Assembly: GCF_001665295.1 (NCBI RefSeq)
Contig: NZ_LZSE01000067.1
Span: forward strand, 62,001-126,000
Origin: Mycobacterium sp. 1554424.7
GTDB lineage: Bacteria > Actinomycetota > Actinomycetes > Mycobacteriales > Mycobacteriaceae
Reading direction: 5' to 3'
Length of the DNA: 64,000 nt
The position numbers and the translations under genes were made by a program. The notes below the pieces were generated by a model. That model did no database searches and was not told the origin of the DNA. It saw nothing but the letters and a program-made list of their open reading frames with translations. This document shows, piece after piece, positions 1-8,636 of this stretch; position 1 is the stretch's first letter; every line of letters starts with the position of its first letter.

Positions 1-2
1 GC

Positions 3-1268
3 CGGGGCGAACTGCTGGCCGCCGAGGTCACCGTGGACGAGGGCCGGCACCACGACTTCGTGCTGGAGCTCGCCGAGCGCGAGCTGCCCGACCCGCCACC
101 CGACCCCGACATCGCCTGGGACGCCACCGGGGCCGCCTGGCACCGCAGCGTGCCGGAGCTGGCTTGCAGCATCGCGCCCCGCGACGGGCGGCACGCCTAT
201 GCGGTGCTGCGGGGCCTGACCAGCAGCGCCGGGGGCATGGTCGCCGCCGCCACGATGAGCCTGCCCGAGCGCGCGCACACCAACCAGAACTACGACTACC
301 GCTACGCCTGGATCCGCGATCAGGTGTACGCGGGCATCGCCGGCGCGGCCGTCGGGGCGACCGAGCTGCTCGACCGGGCGGTCGAGTTCGTCGGCGCCCG
401 GCTGCTCGAGGACGGCCCCAACCTCAAACCCGCCTACACCGTCGCGGGCGGCTGCGTCCCCGGCGAGGAAGCCCTCGGCCTGCCGGGCTACCCCGGCGGC
501 GCCGACAAGATCGGCAACCGGGTCAACCAGCAATTCCAGCTCGACGTCCTGGGCGAAGCGCTGCAACTGCTGGCCCGGGCCGGCAACGCCGACCGGCTCG
601 ACGCCGAGGGCTGGCGCGCCGCGCAGACCGCCATCGGCGCGATCGAAAAGCGTTGGCGCGACCCGGATGCCGGGATCTGGGAGATCGACGACCAGTACTG
701 GACGCAGTCGCGCCTGGCGTGTGTGGGCGGGCTGCGCGCCATCGCCGCGGTCGCCGGCGGCGGTCCCGAGGTCGCCTCCTGCGCGTCGCTGGCCGACGCG
801 ATCCTCTCCGACACCGCGGCCACCAGCCTCAACCCGCAGGGCTATTGGCAACGCAGCCCGCGGCTGGCCGGGGTCGACGCGTCGCTGCTGTTGCCGCCGG
901 TGCGCGGCGCCGTTCCCGCCGACGACCCGCGCACGCGGGCCACGCTGGAAGCCGTCCGCCGGCAGCTCACCGAGGACGGGTTCGTTTACCGGTTCCGGCA
1001 CGACGAGCGAGACCTCGGCGACGCCGAGGGTGCCTTTCTGCTGTGCGGATTCATGATGGCGCTGGCCGAACACCAACTGGGCCATGCCCATTGCGCCGTG
1101 CGCTGGTTCGAACGCAACCGCGCCGCCTGCGGGCCCCCGGGCCTGCTGTGCGAGGAATACGACGTCAGGCAACGCCAACTGCGGGGCAACCTCCCCCAGG
1201 CTTTCGCGCACGCGTTGCTGCTCGAATGCACGGCGACCCTCGCCGGGGACGCCGTCGCCCACGACTGA
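3..1268 (+). CDS. GH15 glucoamylase/trehalase-like glycoside hydrolase, 5'-truncated
   Basis: The reading frame is already open at the first complete codon of the window, so the N-terminus is missing and only about 422 residues are visible. The remainder looks like the catalytic (alpha/alpha)6 barrel of glycoside hydrolase family 15: an [11 protein letters not shown] block, a VAGG...[10 protein letters not shown] block, a [15 protein letters not shown] segment and a C-terminal EEYD...[12 protein letters not shown] segment are typical of mycobacterial GH15 enzymes that hydrolyse alpha-glucosides or trehalose. No signal peptide can be assessed. It ends 23 bases before the SDR gene on the same strand, which suggests cotranscription. 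The family call is firm; the substrate (maltooligosaccharide or trehalose) is not visible from sequence. Confidence 0.8.
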   Translation, partial: RGELLAAEVTVDEGRHHDFVLELAERELPDPPPDPDIAWDATGAAWHRSVPELACSIAPRDGRHAYAVLRGLTSSAGGMVAAATMSLPERAHTNQNYDYRYAWIRDQVYAGIAGAAVGATELLDRAVEFVGARLLEDGPNLKPAYTVAGGCVPGEEALGLPGYPGGADKIGNRVNQQFQLDVLGEALQLLARAGNADRLDAEGWRAAQTAIGAIEKRWRDPDAGIWEIDDQYWTQSRLACVGGLRAIAAVAGGGPEVASCASLADAILSDTAATSLNPQGYWQRSPRLAGVDASLLLPPVRGAVPADDPRTRATLEAVRRQLTEDGFVYRFRHDERDLGDAEGAFLLCGFMMALAEHQLGHAHCAVRWFERNRAACGPPGLLCEEYDVRQRQLRGNLPQAFAHALLLECTATLAGDAVAHD

Positions 1269-1291
1269 TCGAACGAAAGGAGATTCGCGCG

Positions 1292-2329
1292 ATGACACAG
1301 ACCGTCGTAATCACCGGGGCCAGCGCCGGCATCGGCCGGGCCACCGCCCAACTGTTCGGGCGGCGCGGCGCGAACGTCGCCCTGCTGGCCCGCGGCGCCG
1401 CCGGCCTGGACGGCGCGGTCCGAGACGTGGAGGCCGGCGGCGGCAAGGCGCTGGCGATCCCGACCGACGTGGCCGACTACTCGGCCGTCGCGGCCGCAGC
1501 CGACCAGACCGAGGCCGCCTTCGGGCCCATCCACACGTGGGTCAACGTCGCGTTCACCTCGGTGTTCGCGCCCTTCTGGGAGATCAGCGCCGAGGAATTC
1601 AAACGGGTGACCGAGGTGACCTACCTCGGCTACGTGCACGGCACCATGGCGGCGCTGGAGAAGATGCGGCCACGCGACCGCGGCACGGTCGTGCAGGTGG
1701 GCTCCGCGCTGAGCCAGCGATCCATCCCGTTGCAGTCGGCCTACTGCGGCGCCAAACACGCCGTCAACGGGTTCACCGAATCGGTGCGCTGCGAGCTGCT
1801 GCACGAGGGCTCCAACGTGAAGATCACCCTGGTGCAGATGCCGGCGGTCAACACCCCCCAGTTCTCCTGGGTGCTGTCCCGCCTGCCGCGCCATCCCCAG
1901 CCGGTGCCGCCGATCTATCAGCCGGAGGTCGCCGCCCGCGCCGTCGCCTATGCCGCCGATCATCCCGAGCGCAAACAGTTTTGGGTCGGCGACAGCACGG
2001 CCGTCACGCTGCTCGGGCAGAAGTTCGTCGCCCCGCTGCTGGATCGCTACCTCGGACGCACCGGATACGACTCACAGCAGACCGAGGAACGCACCAATGG
2101 ACAACGGCGACACAACCTTTGGGAGCCGGTCGACGACGAGCCCGGCGGCGACCACGGCGCCCACGGCGAGTTCGACGACCAGGCCCACGCCCGCAGCCCG
2201 GAAGCGTGGTTGTCCCGCCATCCCGTCGCCGGCGGCACCGGCGCGCTGAGCCTCGGGCTGGGTGCGCTCGGCGCGCTGTTGGCCCGGCAACGCGCGCACC
2301 TAGGAGGCCCCCATGCCCACGCGCCTTGA
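1292..2329 (+). CDS. Short-chain dehydrogenase/reductase with C-terminal extension
   Basis: This 345-residue protein starts at an ATG preceded by GAACGAAAGGAG. The N-terminal Rossmann motif TGASAGIG is at residues 8-15. The catalytic set is Ser138, Tyr151 and Lys155 (YCGAK). The usual NAG motif is altered to VNVAF near residue 86. The SDR core ends near residue 255; the rest is a charged linker followed by an alanine/glycine/leucine-rich segment that could be a short membrane anchor. It lies between GH15 and an enolase-superfamily gene and overlaps the latter by 17 bases, so translational coupling is likely. It is expected to be an NAD(P)-dependent oxidoreductase; the substrate is unknown. 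Confidence 0.85.
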   Translation: MTQTVVITGASAGIGRATAQLFGRRGANVALLARGAAGLDGAVRDVEAGGGKALAIPTDVADYSAVAAAADQTEAAFGPIHTWVNVAFTSVFAPFWEISAEEFKRVTEVTYLGYVHGTMAALEKMRPRDRGTVVQVGSALSQRSIPLQSAYCGAKHAVNGFTESVRCELLHEGSNVKITLVQMPAVNTPQFSWVLSRLPRHPQPVPPIYQPEVAARAVAYAADHPERKQFWVGDSTAVTLLGQKFVAPLLDRYLGRTGYDSQQTEERTNGQRRHNLWEPVDDEPGGDHGAHGEFDDQAHARSPEAWLSRHPVAGGTGALSLGLGALGALLARQRAHLGGPHAHAP

Positions 2330-3425
2330 CGCCTGCGTCGACGAGGTCACCGCGCGGGTGTACGAAATACCCACGGACGCACCGGAAGCCGACGGCACCC
2401 TGGCCTGGTCGTCGACCACGCTGATCGTGGCCGAGACGGTCGCGGGCGGGCGGCGCGGGCTCGGCTACACGTATGCCGCCGGCGCGTGCCGCGAGCTGAT
2501 CACCGGGCCGCTGGCCGCCGCCGTCACGGGACACAGCGCCCTCGACATCAGCGGCGCGTGGCAGTCGATGGTCAGCGCGGTCCGCAACAGCGGGCGCCCC
2601 GGCCTGGCGTCCTGCGCGATCTCGGCGGTCGACACCGCGCTGTGGGACCTCAAGGGCAAGCTGCTCGACATCCCCGTGTGCCGGCTGCTCGGCGTGGCGC
2701 ACCCCGAGGTGCCGATCTACGGCAGCGGCGGCTTCACCACCTACGACGAACGCGCGGCCCGCACCCAGCTCGAGCGCTGGGTCGACCAGTGGAAGATTCC
2801 GCGCGTCAAGATCAAGATCGGCGAATCGTCGGGTTCCGACGAGCGCCGCGACCTGGATCGAATAGCCTTCGCGCGCAAGGTGATCGGGCCCGACACCGAG
2901 CTGTATGTCGACGCCAACGGCGGCTACCACCGCAAGCAGGCGATCCGGGTCGCCCACGCCATGGCCGAGCACGACGTCACCTGGTTCGAGGAACCCGTGT
3001 CCTCCGACGACCTCGCCGGGCTGCGGGAGGTGCGCGATCGGGTGACGCCGGACGTCACCGCCGGCGAATACGGCTACGACCTCACGTATTTCCGGCGGAT
3101 GCTGGCGGCCGACGCGGTCGACTGCCTGCAAATCGACGTCACCCGATGCGGCGGCATCACCGACTTTCTGCGCGCCGCCGCCGTCGCCGCCGCACACCAC
3201 GTCGACGTGTCGGGACACTGCGCGCCCAACCTGCACGCCCACGTCGCCGCCGCGATCCCCAACCTGCGGCACCTCGAGTACTTCCACGACCACCACCGCA
3301 TCGAGCACTTGCTGTTCGACGGCGCGCTGCCCCCCGACGGCGGGGCGTTGCGCCCGGATCAGCACCGGCCCGGGCTGGGGCTGGAATTCAAACACCGCGA
3401 CGCCGAGCGGTACCGGGTGGGCTGA
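2313..3425 (+). CDS. Enolase-superfamily protein (mandelate racemase/muconate lactonizing type)
   Basis: The protein has 370 residues. An AGGAGG Shine-Dalgarno sits just upstream of the ATG inside the end of the SDR gene. The capping domain is followed by the TIM barrel with a KxK pair (Lys166/Lys168), candidate metal ligands Asp200, Glu226 or Glu227 and Glu252, and a C-terminal His in SGHCAPN. This arrangement fits the mandelate-racemase group, which abstracts the alpha proton of a carboxylate. Likely substrates are sugar acids or related carboxylates, which would suit the neighbouring glycoside hydrolase and SDR, but that is inference. The fold assignment is secure; the exact reaction is not. 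Confidence 0.85.
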   Translation: MPTRLDACVDEVTARVYEIPTDAPEADGTLAWSSTTLIVAETVAGGRRGLGYTYAAGACRELITGPLAAAVTGHSALDISGAWQSMVSAVRNSGRPGLASCAISAVDTALWDLKGKLLDIPVCRLLGVAHPEVPIYGSGGFTTYDERAARTQLERWVDQWKIPRVKIKIGESSGSDERRDLDRIAFARKVIGPDTELYVDANGGYHRKQAIRVAHAMAEHDVTWFEEPVSSDDLAGLREVRDRVTPDVTAGEYGYDLTYFRRMLAADAVDCLQIDVTRCGGITDFLRAAAVAAAHHVDVSGHCAPNLHAHVAAAIPNLRHLEYFHDHHRIEHLLFDGALPPDGGALRPDQHRPGLGLEFKHRDAERYRVG

Positions 3426-3456
3426 GGGGTTCCGGCGCGGCCGTTGTGCTTGAACG

Positions 3457-3472
3457 TGCCCTAAAACGGGCA
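3457..3472 (+). promoter_or_regulatory. Small stem-loop in the 5' region of the PAS-ANTAR gene
   Basis: The sequence TGCCC-TAAAAC-GGGCA forms a perfect 5-bp stem with a six-base loop, 38 bases before the ATG of the ANTAR-domain gene. ANTAR proteins bind pairs of hexaloop hairpins, so the position is suggestive, but the loop does not match the classical A1/G4 consensus and no convincing second hairpin follows. Confidence 0.3.
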
Positions 3473-3510
3473 TTGATAAGGCAAAACCGAAGCATTCCGG
3501 GAGAGACGCG

Positions 3511-4194
3511 ATGGCTGTGAACTTCGACGATGCAGCCGCGGGCGGCCCACGGGCGCAATCCGACGACGTCGGGCAACACGAGCTTGGCGCGCTCGACCTG
3601 GTGCTGGGCCTGGGTGAGCCGCAGCGCGTCGGTAGGTTCCGGTTCTTCCTGGACGGTCAGCGCTGGGAATGGTCGGACGCCGTCGCGCGCATGCACGGCT
3701 ACGAGCCGGGGCAGGTCGAGCCCACCACCGAACTATTGCTGCAGCACAAGCACCCCGAGGACCGCGAGCGCGTCGCCGCCGTGCTGGACCGCGTCGTCAA
3801 CGGCAAGCCGTTCAGCAGCCGGCACCGCATCATCGACACCGCCGGGCACACCCGCTGCGTCGTCGTCGCCGGCGACCGCATGCTCGACGACACCGGCGCG
3901 ATGATCGGCACGTCCGGCTTCTACGTCGACGTCACCGACTCGCTGCACTCCGACATCACCCACGTCCTGGAGGCGGTGGCCGACGCCCGGGCCCGGATCG
4001 AGCAGGCCAAGGGCGTGCTGATGAGCGCCTACGGCATCTCCGCCGAGCGGGCCTTCGACATCCTGGCGTGGCGGTCCCAGGAGACCAACATGAAGGTTCG
4101 CGACCTCGCCGCCCGCTTCTTGGAAGCCGTCGCCGGCAAGGCGTCGCCCGACACGCGGACCCACATCGACCACGCGCTGCTGACCCTCGAATAA
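3511..4194 (+). CDS. PAS-ANTAR regulatory protein
   Basis: The protein has 227 residues. Residues about 35-145 form a PAS_3-type sensor fold (WEWSDAVARMHGYEPGQV, HPEDRERV, a GTSGFYVDVTD end). The C-terminal 60 residues are an ANTAR RNA-binding domain (RIEQAKGVLMSAYGISAERAFDIL...DLAARFLE). ANTAR proteins act as antiterminators by stabilising hairpin RNA, usually on receiving a signal through the linked domain; here the PAS domain is the probable sensor of a small ligand or redox state. The ABC-F gene follows after 7 bases and the P450 after another 7, so it heads a three-gene operon and may control it. Domain calls are firm; signal and RNA target are unknown. Confidence 0.88.
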   Translation: MAVNFDDAAAGGPRAQSDDVGQHELGALDLVLGLGEPQRVGRFRFFLDGQRWEWSDAVARMHGYEPGQVEPTTELLLQHKHPEDRERVAAVLDRVVNGKPFSSRHRIIDTAGHTRCVVVAGDRMLDDTGAMIGTSGFYVDVTDSLHSDITHVLEAVADARARIEQAKGVLMSAYGISAERAFDILAWRSQETNMKVRDLAARFLEAVAGKASPDTRTHIDHALLTLE

Positions 4195-4201
4195 TTGCCC
4201 G

Positions 4202-5974
4202 GTGGCGCACCTACTGGGAGCCGAGGGCATCCGTCTGGAATATCCGACTCAGGTGGTGTTCGAGTCGGTCACGCTGGGGGTCAACGACGGCGCGCGCATC
4301 GGAATCGTCGGGCGCAACGGCGACGGCAAGTCCAGCCTGCTCGGGCTGCTGACCGGCGGGCTGCGGCCCGACGCCGGGCGGGTCACCCGCCGCAGCGGGC
4401 TGCGAGTCGCCGCGCTGAGCCAGGCCGACACCCTGGACCCGGACCGCACGGTGGACTGGACGCTCGTCGGCGACCAGCCCGAGCACCAATGGGCCGGCGA
4501 CGCGCGCGTGCGCGACGTCGTGGGCGGGCTGGTGTCCGACATCGCCTGGGAAGCAACGGTTTCCACGCTCAGCGGCGGGCAGCGCCGGCGGGTGCAGCTG
4601 GCGCGGCTGCTGATCGGCGACTGGGACGTGATCGCGCTCGACGAGCCCACCAACCACCTGGACATCGAGGGCATCACGTGGCTGGCCGAGCACCTGCGGG
4701 AGAGGTGGGCGCGCAACACCGGCGGGCTGCTGGTGGTGACCCACGACCGCTGGTTCCTCGACGAGGTCGCCACCACGACGTGGGAGGTGCACGACGGGAT
4801 CGTCGAGCCGTTCGACGGCGGCTACGCGGCCTACGTGCTGCAGCGCGTCGAGCGTGACCGGCTGGCCGCCGCCGCCGAGGCCAAGCGCCAGAACCTGATG
4901 CGCAAGGAGCTGGCCTGGCTGCGCCGCGGTCCGCCGGCGCGCACGTCGAAGCCCAAGTTCCGCATCGACGCCGCCAACCAGCTGATCGCCGACGTGCCGC
5001 CGCTGCGGAACACCGTCGAGCTGGCCAAGCTGGCGACCGCGCGGCTGGGCAAGGTCGTCGTCGACCTGCTCGACGTGTCGGTCTCGTTCGGCGACCGGCC
5101 GGTGCTGCGCGACGTCGAATGGCGGATCGCCCCCGGTGAACGCACCGGCATCGCCGGCGCCAACGGCGCCGGGAAGTCGACGCTGCTGGGGTTGATCGCC
5201 GGGACCGTGGCGCCCGATTCCGGTCGCGTCAAGCGCGGCAAGACCGTGCGGCTAGCGGTGCTGGATCAGCGTGGCGAGGAGCTGGACGCGCTGGCCGGCG
5301 ACCGGATCGCCGATGTGCTGGGCGGGCTGCGCGGCGGCTATGAGGTCGAGGGCAAGGAGGTCACCCCGGCCCAGCTGCTGGAGCGGCTCGGGTTCGGACG
5401 CGGCCAGCTGTCCGCGCGCGTCAGCGACCTGTCCGGCGGCCAGCGGCGGCGGCTGCAGCTGATGCTCACGCTGCTGAGCGAACCGAACGTGTTGCTGCTC
5501 GACGAGCCGACCAACGACGTCGACACCGACATGCTGACCGCGGTCGAGGACCTGCTCGACTCGTGGCCGGGCACCCTGATCGTCGTGTCGCACGACCGCT
5601 ACCTGCTCGAGCGCGTGACCGATCAGCAGTACGCGATCCTCGACGGCCGGCTGCGGCATCTGCCCGGCGGCATCGACGAATACCTGCGGCTGGCGGCCCA
5701 TCGGCCGGTTGCGCCTTCGGCCGAGGCCGCGCCGGCGTCGTCGTCGGGGATGTCCGGCGCGGAGCGCCGCAACGCCGAGAAGGAGCTGGCCTCCGTCGAC
5801 CGTCAGCTCGCGCGGCTGGCCGAGCGGATCGCCGCCAAGCATCACGAACTCGCCGAGCACGACCAGTCCGATCACGTCGGCCTGTCGCGGCTGACGGGCG
5901 AGTTGCGCGGTCTGGAAGGCGAGGTCGCCGCGACGGAGAGCCGCTGGCTGGAGCTGTCCGAGCTGCTCGAATAA
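4202..5974 (+). CDS. ABC-F family ATPase (Rv1668c/Rv1667c-like, intact)
   Basis: The protein has 590 residues with a GTG start. Two ATP-binding cassettes are fused in one chain without membrane segments. The first has Walker A GRNGDGKSS, signature LSGGQ and Walker B IALDEPTNHLD. The second has GANGAGKST, LSGGQ and LLLDEPTNDVD. A basic, arginine-rich linker joins them and a C-terminal coiled coil occupies about residues 515-590. ABC-F proteins act on ribosomes, some giving antibiotic resistance and some controlling translation; they are not transporters despite older macrolide-transporter names. By position next to CYP139 and the pks7-11 cluster it corresponds to M. tuberculosis Rv1668c plus Rv1667c, which are two separate reading frames there; here the frame is continuous. 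Confidence 0.88.
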   Translation: MAHLLGAEGIRLEYPTQVVFESVTLGVNDGARIGIVGRNGDGKSSLLGLLTGGLRPDAGRVTRRSGLRVAALSQADTLDPDRTVDWTLVGDQPEHQWAGDARVRDVVGGLVSDIAWEATVSTLSGGQRRRVQLARLLIGDWDVIALDEPTNHLDIEGITWLAEHLRERWARNTGGLLVVTHDRWFLDEVATTTWEVHDGIVEPFDGGYAAYVLQRVERDRLAAAAEAKRQNLMRKELAWLRRGPPARTSKPKFRIDAANQLIADVPPLRNTVELAKLATARLGKVVVDLLDVSVSFGDRPVLRDVEWRIAPGERTGIAGANGAGKSTLLGLIAGTVAPDSGRVKRGKTVRLAVLDQRGEELDALAGDRIADVLGGLRGGYEVEGKEVTPAQLLERLGFGRGQLSARVSDLSGGQRRRLQLMLTLLSEPNVLLLDEPTNDVDTDMLTAVEDLLDSWPGTLIVVSHDRYLLERVTDQQYAILDGRLRHLPGGIDEYLRLAAHRPVAPSAEAAPASSSGMSGAERRNAEKELASVDRQLARLAERIAAKHHELAEHDQSDHVGLSRLTGELRGLEGEVAATESRWLELSELLE

Positions 5975-5981
5975 TCGGGTC

Positions 5982-7340
5982 ATGGTTGCAGCGAGGCGCG
6001 AGACGTATCGGCCGGTGCGCTACCCGCCCGGCGAGGCGTTGCTGGCGATGTACCGGTGGCGGGGCCCGGTGATCAATTCCGGCGTCGGCCGACTCGGCTA
6101 CACCTACCTGCTCGGTCCTGAGGCAAACAAGTTCGTGTTTGCCAACGCCGACGCGTTCAGCTGGCGGGAGACGTTCGAGAACCTGGCCATCGTCGACGGG
6201 CCCACCGCGCTGATCGTCAGCGACGGCGACGACCACCGGCGCCGGCGCAGCGTCGTCGCGCCCGGGCTGCGGCACCGACAGATCCAGGACTACATGCAGA
6301 CCATGGTCGCCAACGTCGACGCCGTCATCGACGAATGGCGGCCCGGGCAGCGGCTGGACATCTACCGGCAGTGCCGCTCCGCGGTCCGGCGCAGCACCGC
6401 CGAGAGCCTCTTCGGCCAACGCATGGCCGACCACTCCGACTTCCTCGGCGAACAGCTCCAGCCCCTGCTCGACCTGACCCACATGCTGCCGCAGGCGGTG
6501 GCGTTGCAGCGACGGCTGCGGGCGCCGGCGTGGCGGCGGGCGACGGCCGCCCGCAAACGCATCGACGACCTGGTCGACGCCCAGATCGCCGGCGCCCGCG
6601 CGGAGCCCCGGCCCGACGACCACATGCTGGCCATGCTGATCAACGGACGCGGCGACGAGGGATACGCATTGAGCGACAACGAGATTCGCGATGCGGTGAT
6701 TTCGCTGATCACCGCCGGCTACGAGACGACCAGCGGCGCGTTGGCCTGGGCGATCTACACCCTGTTGTCCCTGCCCGGCGCTTGGGACACCGCCGCTGAC
6801 GAGGTGCACCGGGTCCATGGTGGCCGGCCGCCCGCCCCCGGCGACCTGGACGCGCTGACCTACCTCAACGGCGTCGTCCACGAGACGCTGCGGCTGTACC
6901 CGCCCGGCGTCATCTCCGCCCGCAAGGTGATGCGCGACCTCACGTTCGACGGGCATCGCATCCCGGCGGGCCGGTTGCTGATCTTCAGCCCGTACGTCAC
7001 GCACCGCCTGCCCGAGTTATGGCCGCAGCCAACGGAATTCCGTCCGTCGCGCTGGGATCCGGAGTCACCCGGCTACCGCAAGCCCGCACCGCATGAATTC
7101 ATTCCGTTCAGCGGGGGCCTGCACCGGTGTATCGGGGCGGTCATGGCCACCACCGAGATGACCGTCATGCTCGCCCGGCTACTGGCCCGGACCACGCTGC
7201 GGCTGCCCGCACAGCGGATCCGCGCGCACAACCTGGCCGCGCTGTCCCCCAAGCCCGGGCTGACGGTCGATGTCGTCGGGCCAGTGGCCGATCGCGAGCG
7301 CGGCGCAGCCGGGCGAAGCGGGTCGCCACCATTGGCCTAG
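5982..7340 (+). CDS. cyp139: Cytochrome P450, CYP139-like
   Basis: The protein has 452 residues. The I-helix motif is AGYETTSG, the K-helix ExxR is ETLR, and the haem-binding loop is FSGGLHRCIG with the cysteine ligand. It is a soluble bacterial-type monooxygenase with no membrane anchor. Its position, convergent with the last PKS gene and downstream of the ABC-F gene, matches Rv1666c (CYP139A1) in M. tuberculosis, where it is thought to be linked to the polyketide cluster. The last 20 or so residues are encoded by the first unit of a 56-bp tandem repeat, which also supplies the stop codon, so the C-terminus is probably lengthened compared with relatives. A tailoring role on a PKS product is inference. 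Confidence 0.85.
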   Translation: MVAARRETYRPVRYPPGEALLAMYRWRGPVINSGVGRLGYTYLLGPEANKFVFANADAFSWRETFENLAIVDGPTALIVSDGDDHRRRRSVVAPGLRHRQIQDYMQTMVANVDAVIDEWRPGQRLDIYRQCRSAVRRSTAESLFGQRMADHSDFLGEQLQPLLDLTHMLPQAVALQRRLRAPAWRRATAARKRIDDLVDAQIAGARAEPRPDDHMLAMLINGRGDEGYALSDNEIRDAVISLITAGYETTSGALAWAIYTLLSLPGAWDTAADEVHRVHGGRPPAPGDLDALTYLNGVVHETLRLYPPGVISARKVMRDLTFDGHRIPAGRLLIFSPYVTHRLPELWPQPTEFRPSRWDPESPGYRKPAPHEFIPFSGGLHRCIGAVMATTEMTVMLARLLARTTLRLPAQRIRAHNLAALSPKPGLTVDVVGPVADRERGAAGRSGSPPLA

Positions 7341-7394
7341 TGGCCGATCGCGAGCGCGGCGCAGCCGGGCGAAGCGGGTCGCCACCATTGGCCT
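7283..7394. repeat. 56-bp perfect tandem duplication between convergent genes
   Basis: Two identical 56-bp units (7283-7338 and 7339-7394) begin AGTGGCCGATCGCGAG and end CCACCATTGGCCT. The TAG stop of the P450 spans the junction of the two copies. The last two bases of unit 2 form part of the stop codon of the opposing type III PKS. The unit resembles GC-rich intergenic repeats I recall from mycobacterial genomes, but its distribution has not been checked. Confidence 0.9.
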
Positions 7395-8454
7395 AGTGCC
7401 AGCGCAGTAGCACCAGTTCGGAGCAGAATCCGGGGCCCATCGCGAGCATCAGCCCGGGGCTGCCGCTCGGCGGCGGCTTGGCGATGGTGTCGCGCAGGAT
7501 GTGCAGCACCGAGGCCGACGACAGGTTGGCGATTTCTCCGAGCGAGCGCCAGGTCAGCTCCAGCGCGTCGGGGCCGAGCTCGAGGTTCCTGGCGATCGCG
7601 TCGATGACCTTGGGGCCCCCGGGGTGGCTGACCCATGCGCCGATGTCGTCCCTGGTCAGGCCGTGCGTGGAGAGGAACCCGTCGACGTCGTCGGCCAGGT
7701 ACCGGTCGATCAGTGTGGTCAGGTCCGGGGACAGCACCAGCTGGAGCCCCGCGGAGCTGACGTTCCAGCCCATGATGTGCAGCGAATCGGGATACAGGCG
7801 GCTGCGCGAATCGAGGATGTCCGGACCGCCGGCGCGAAGCTGTTCGGCCCGGCGGTCGCCGGCGGCCACCACCGCGGCCGCGCCGTCGCCGAACAGCGCG
7901 CTTCCCACGAGCCCGGACACGGTCGGCTTGACCGCCGGATAGGTCAGCGAGCAGAGCTCGACGGAAACCAGGACCGCGACGCCGTCGGGCGCGCCGCGCA
8001 GGTAGTCGTGCAGCCGGGCCACCCCGGCGGCGCCGGCCACGCAGCCGAGGCCGAACAGCGGCATCCGACGCACGTCCGGTCGCAGGCCGAGGCGTCCGGC
8101 GATGCGGGCGTCCAGCGACGGCACCGCAACGCCGGTGACCGTCGTGGTGGCGATCATGTCGATGTCCTGGACGCCCAGGCCGGCCTCTTCGAGCGCGCCC
8201 AACAGCGCCTCGCAGCCCAGGTCAACGGCGGCGTCGATGAAGATCTCGTTGGCCTCGCCGAAGTCGGTCAGCGTGGGGTAGCGCTCCAGCGGCAGGACGA
8301 AGTGGCGGCTGTTCACCTTTGCGGCGGCGTGCAGGCGCCGCACGATCTCCTCGTGCTCCTTCAGCCCGGGAAACTTGACGAATTGGTCGGTGATCTCGCT
8401 CTGGCTGTACCGATGGGGTGGCAGCGCACCGAACACACCTGCGATGACGCTCAT
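7393..8454 (-). CDS. pks11: Type III polyketide synthase (Pks11-like)
   Basis: The 353-residue chalcone/stilbene-synthase fold carries the full Cys-His-Asn triad: Cys138 (GLGCVAGA), His277 (WVSHPGG) and Asn310 (GEIANLSS). The start is the ATG beginning [13 protein letters not shown], preceded by AAAGGTGGGGG. These enzymes extend an acyl-CoA or acyl-ACP starter with (methyl)malonyl-CoA and cyclise it to alkylpyrones or resorcinols; Pks11 of M. tuberculosis is reported to make methyl-branched alkylpyrones. It is the last gene of the minus-strand PKS cluster, separated from pks9 by 182 bases that may hold its own promoter. Assignment as pks11 rather than pks10 rests on position. Confidence 0.9.
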   Translation of the reverse strand: MSVIAGVFGALPPHRYSQSEITDQFVKFPGLKEHEEIVRRLHAAAKVNSRHFVLPLERYPTLTDFGEANEIFIDAAVDLGCEALLGALEEAGLGVQDIDMIATTTVTGVAVPSLDARIAGRLGLRPDVRRMPLFGLGCVAGAAGVARLHDYLRGAPDGVAVLVSVELCSLTYPAVKPTVSGLVGSALFGDGAAAVVAAGDRRAEQLRAGGPDILDSRSRLYPDSLHIMGWNVSSAGLQLVLSPDLTTLIDRYLADDVDGFLSTHGLTRDDIGAWVSHPGGPKVIDAIARNLELGPDALELTWRSLGEIANLSSASVLHILRDTIAKPPPSGSPGLMLAMGPGFCSELVLLRWH

Positions 8455-8636
8455 GCCCCCACCTTTTAGGTCATGGCCAGACGAAAGCCACCAGTTTCGC
8501 CCATGGCTGAAAATTTCTGCTTAGCGTTACAAAGTTTAGAAGTTTTGGCGCGCTATCGCAATTCAGTTGATATTCAACATGCGTCAAATTAGCGTGGGTG
8601 CGCTTCGCGTAATCAGTTCCCCCAGCAGCGGTTTCA
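8455..8636 (-). promoter_or_regulatory. AT-rich spacer upstream of pks11
   Basis: This 182-base gap between pks9 and pks11 is markedly more AT-rich than the flanking genes, especially about 8510-8590, which suits an independent promoter for pks11. No confident -35/-10 pair or terminator was identified. Confidence 0.4.

Noticed and set aside
2004-3473. Minus-strand frame opposite the enolase-superfamily gene
   Set aside because: Shadow of the well-supported plus-strand gene.
5466-7004. Minus-strand frame opposite the ABC-F and P450 genes
   Set aside because: Compositional shadow without ribosome site or family similarity.
7283-7394. Insertion-sequence end or transposon inverted repeats
   Set aside because: The two units are direct, adjacent and identical, with no transposase nearby; a simple tandem duplication explains them.
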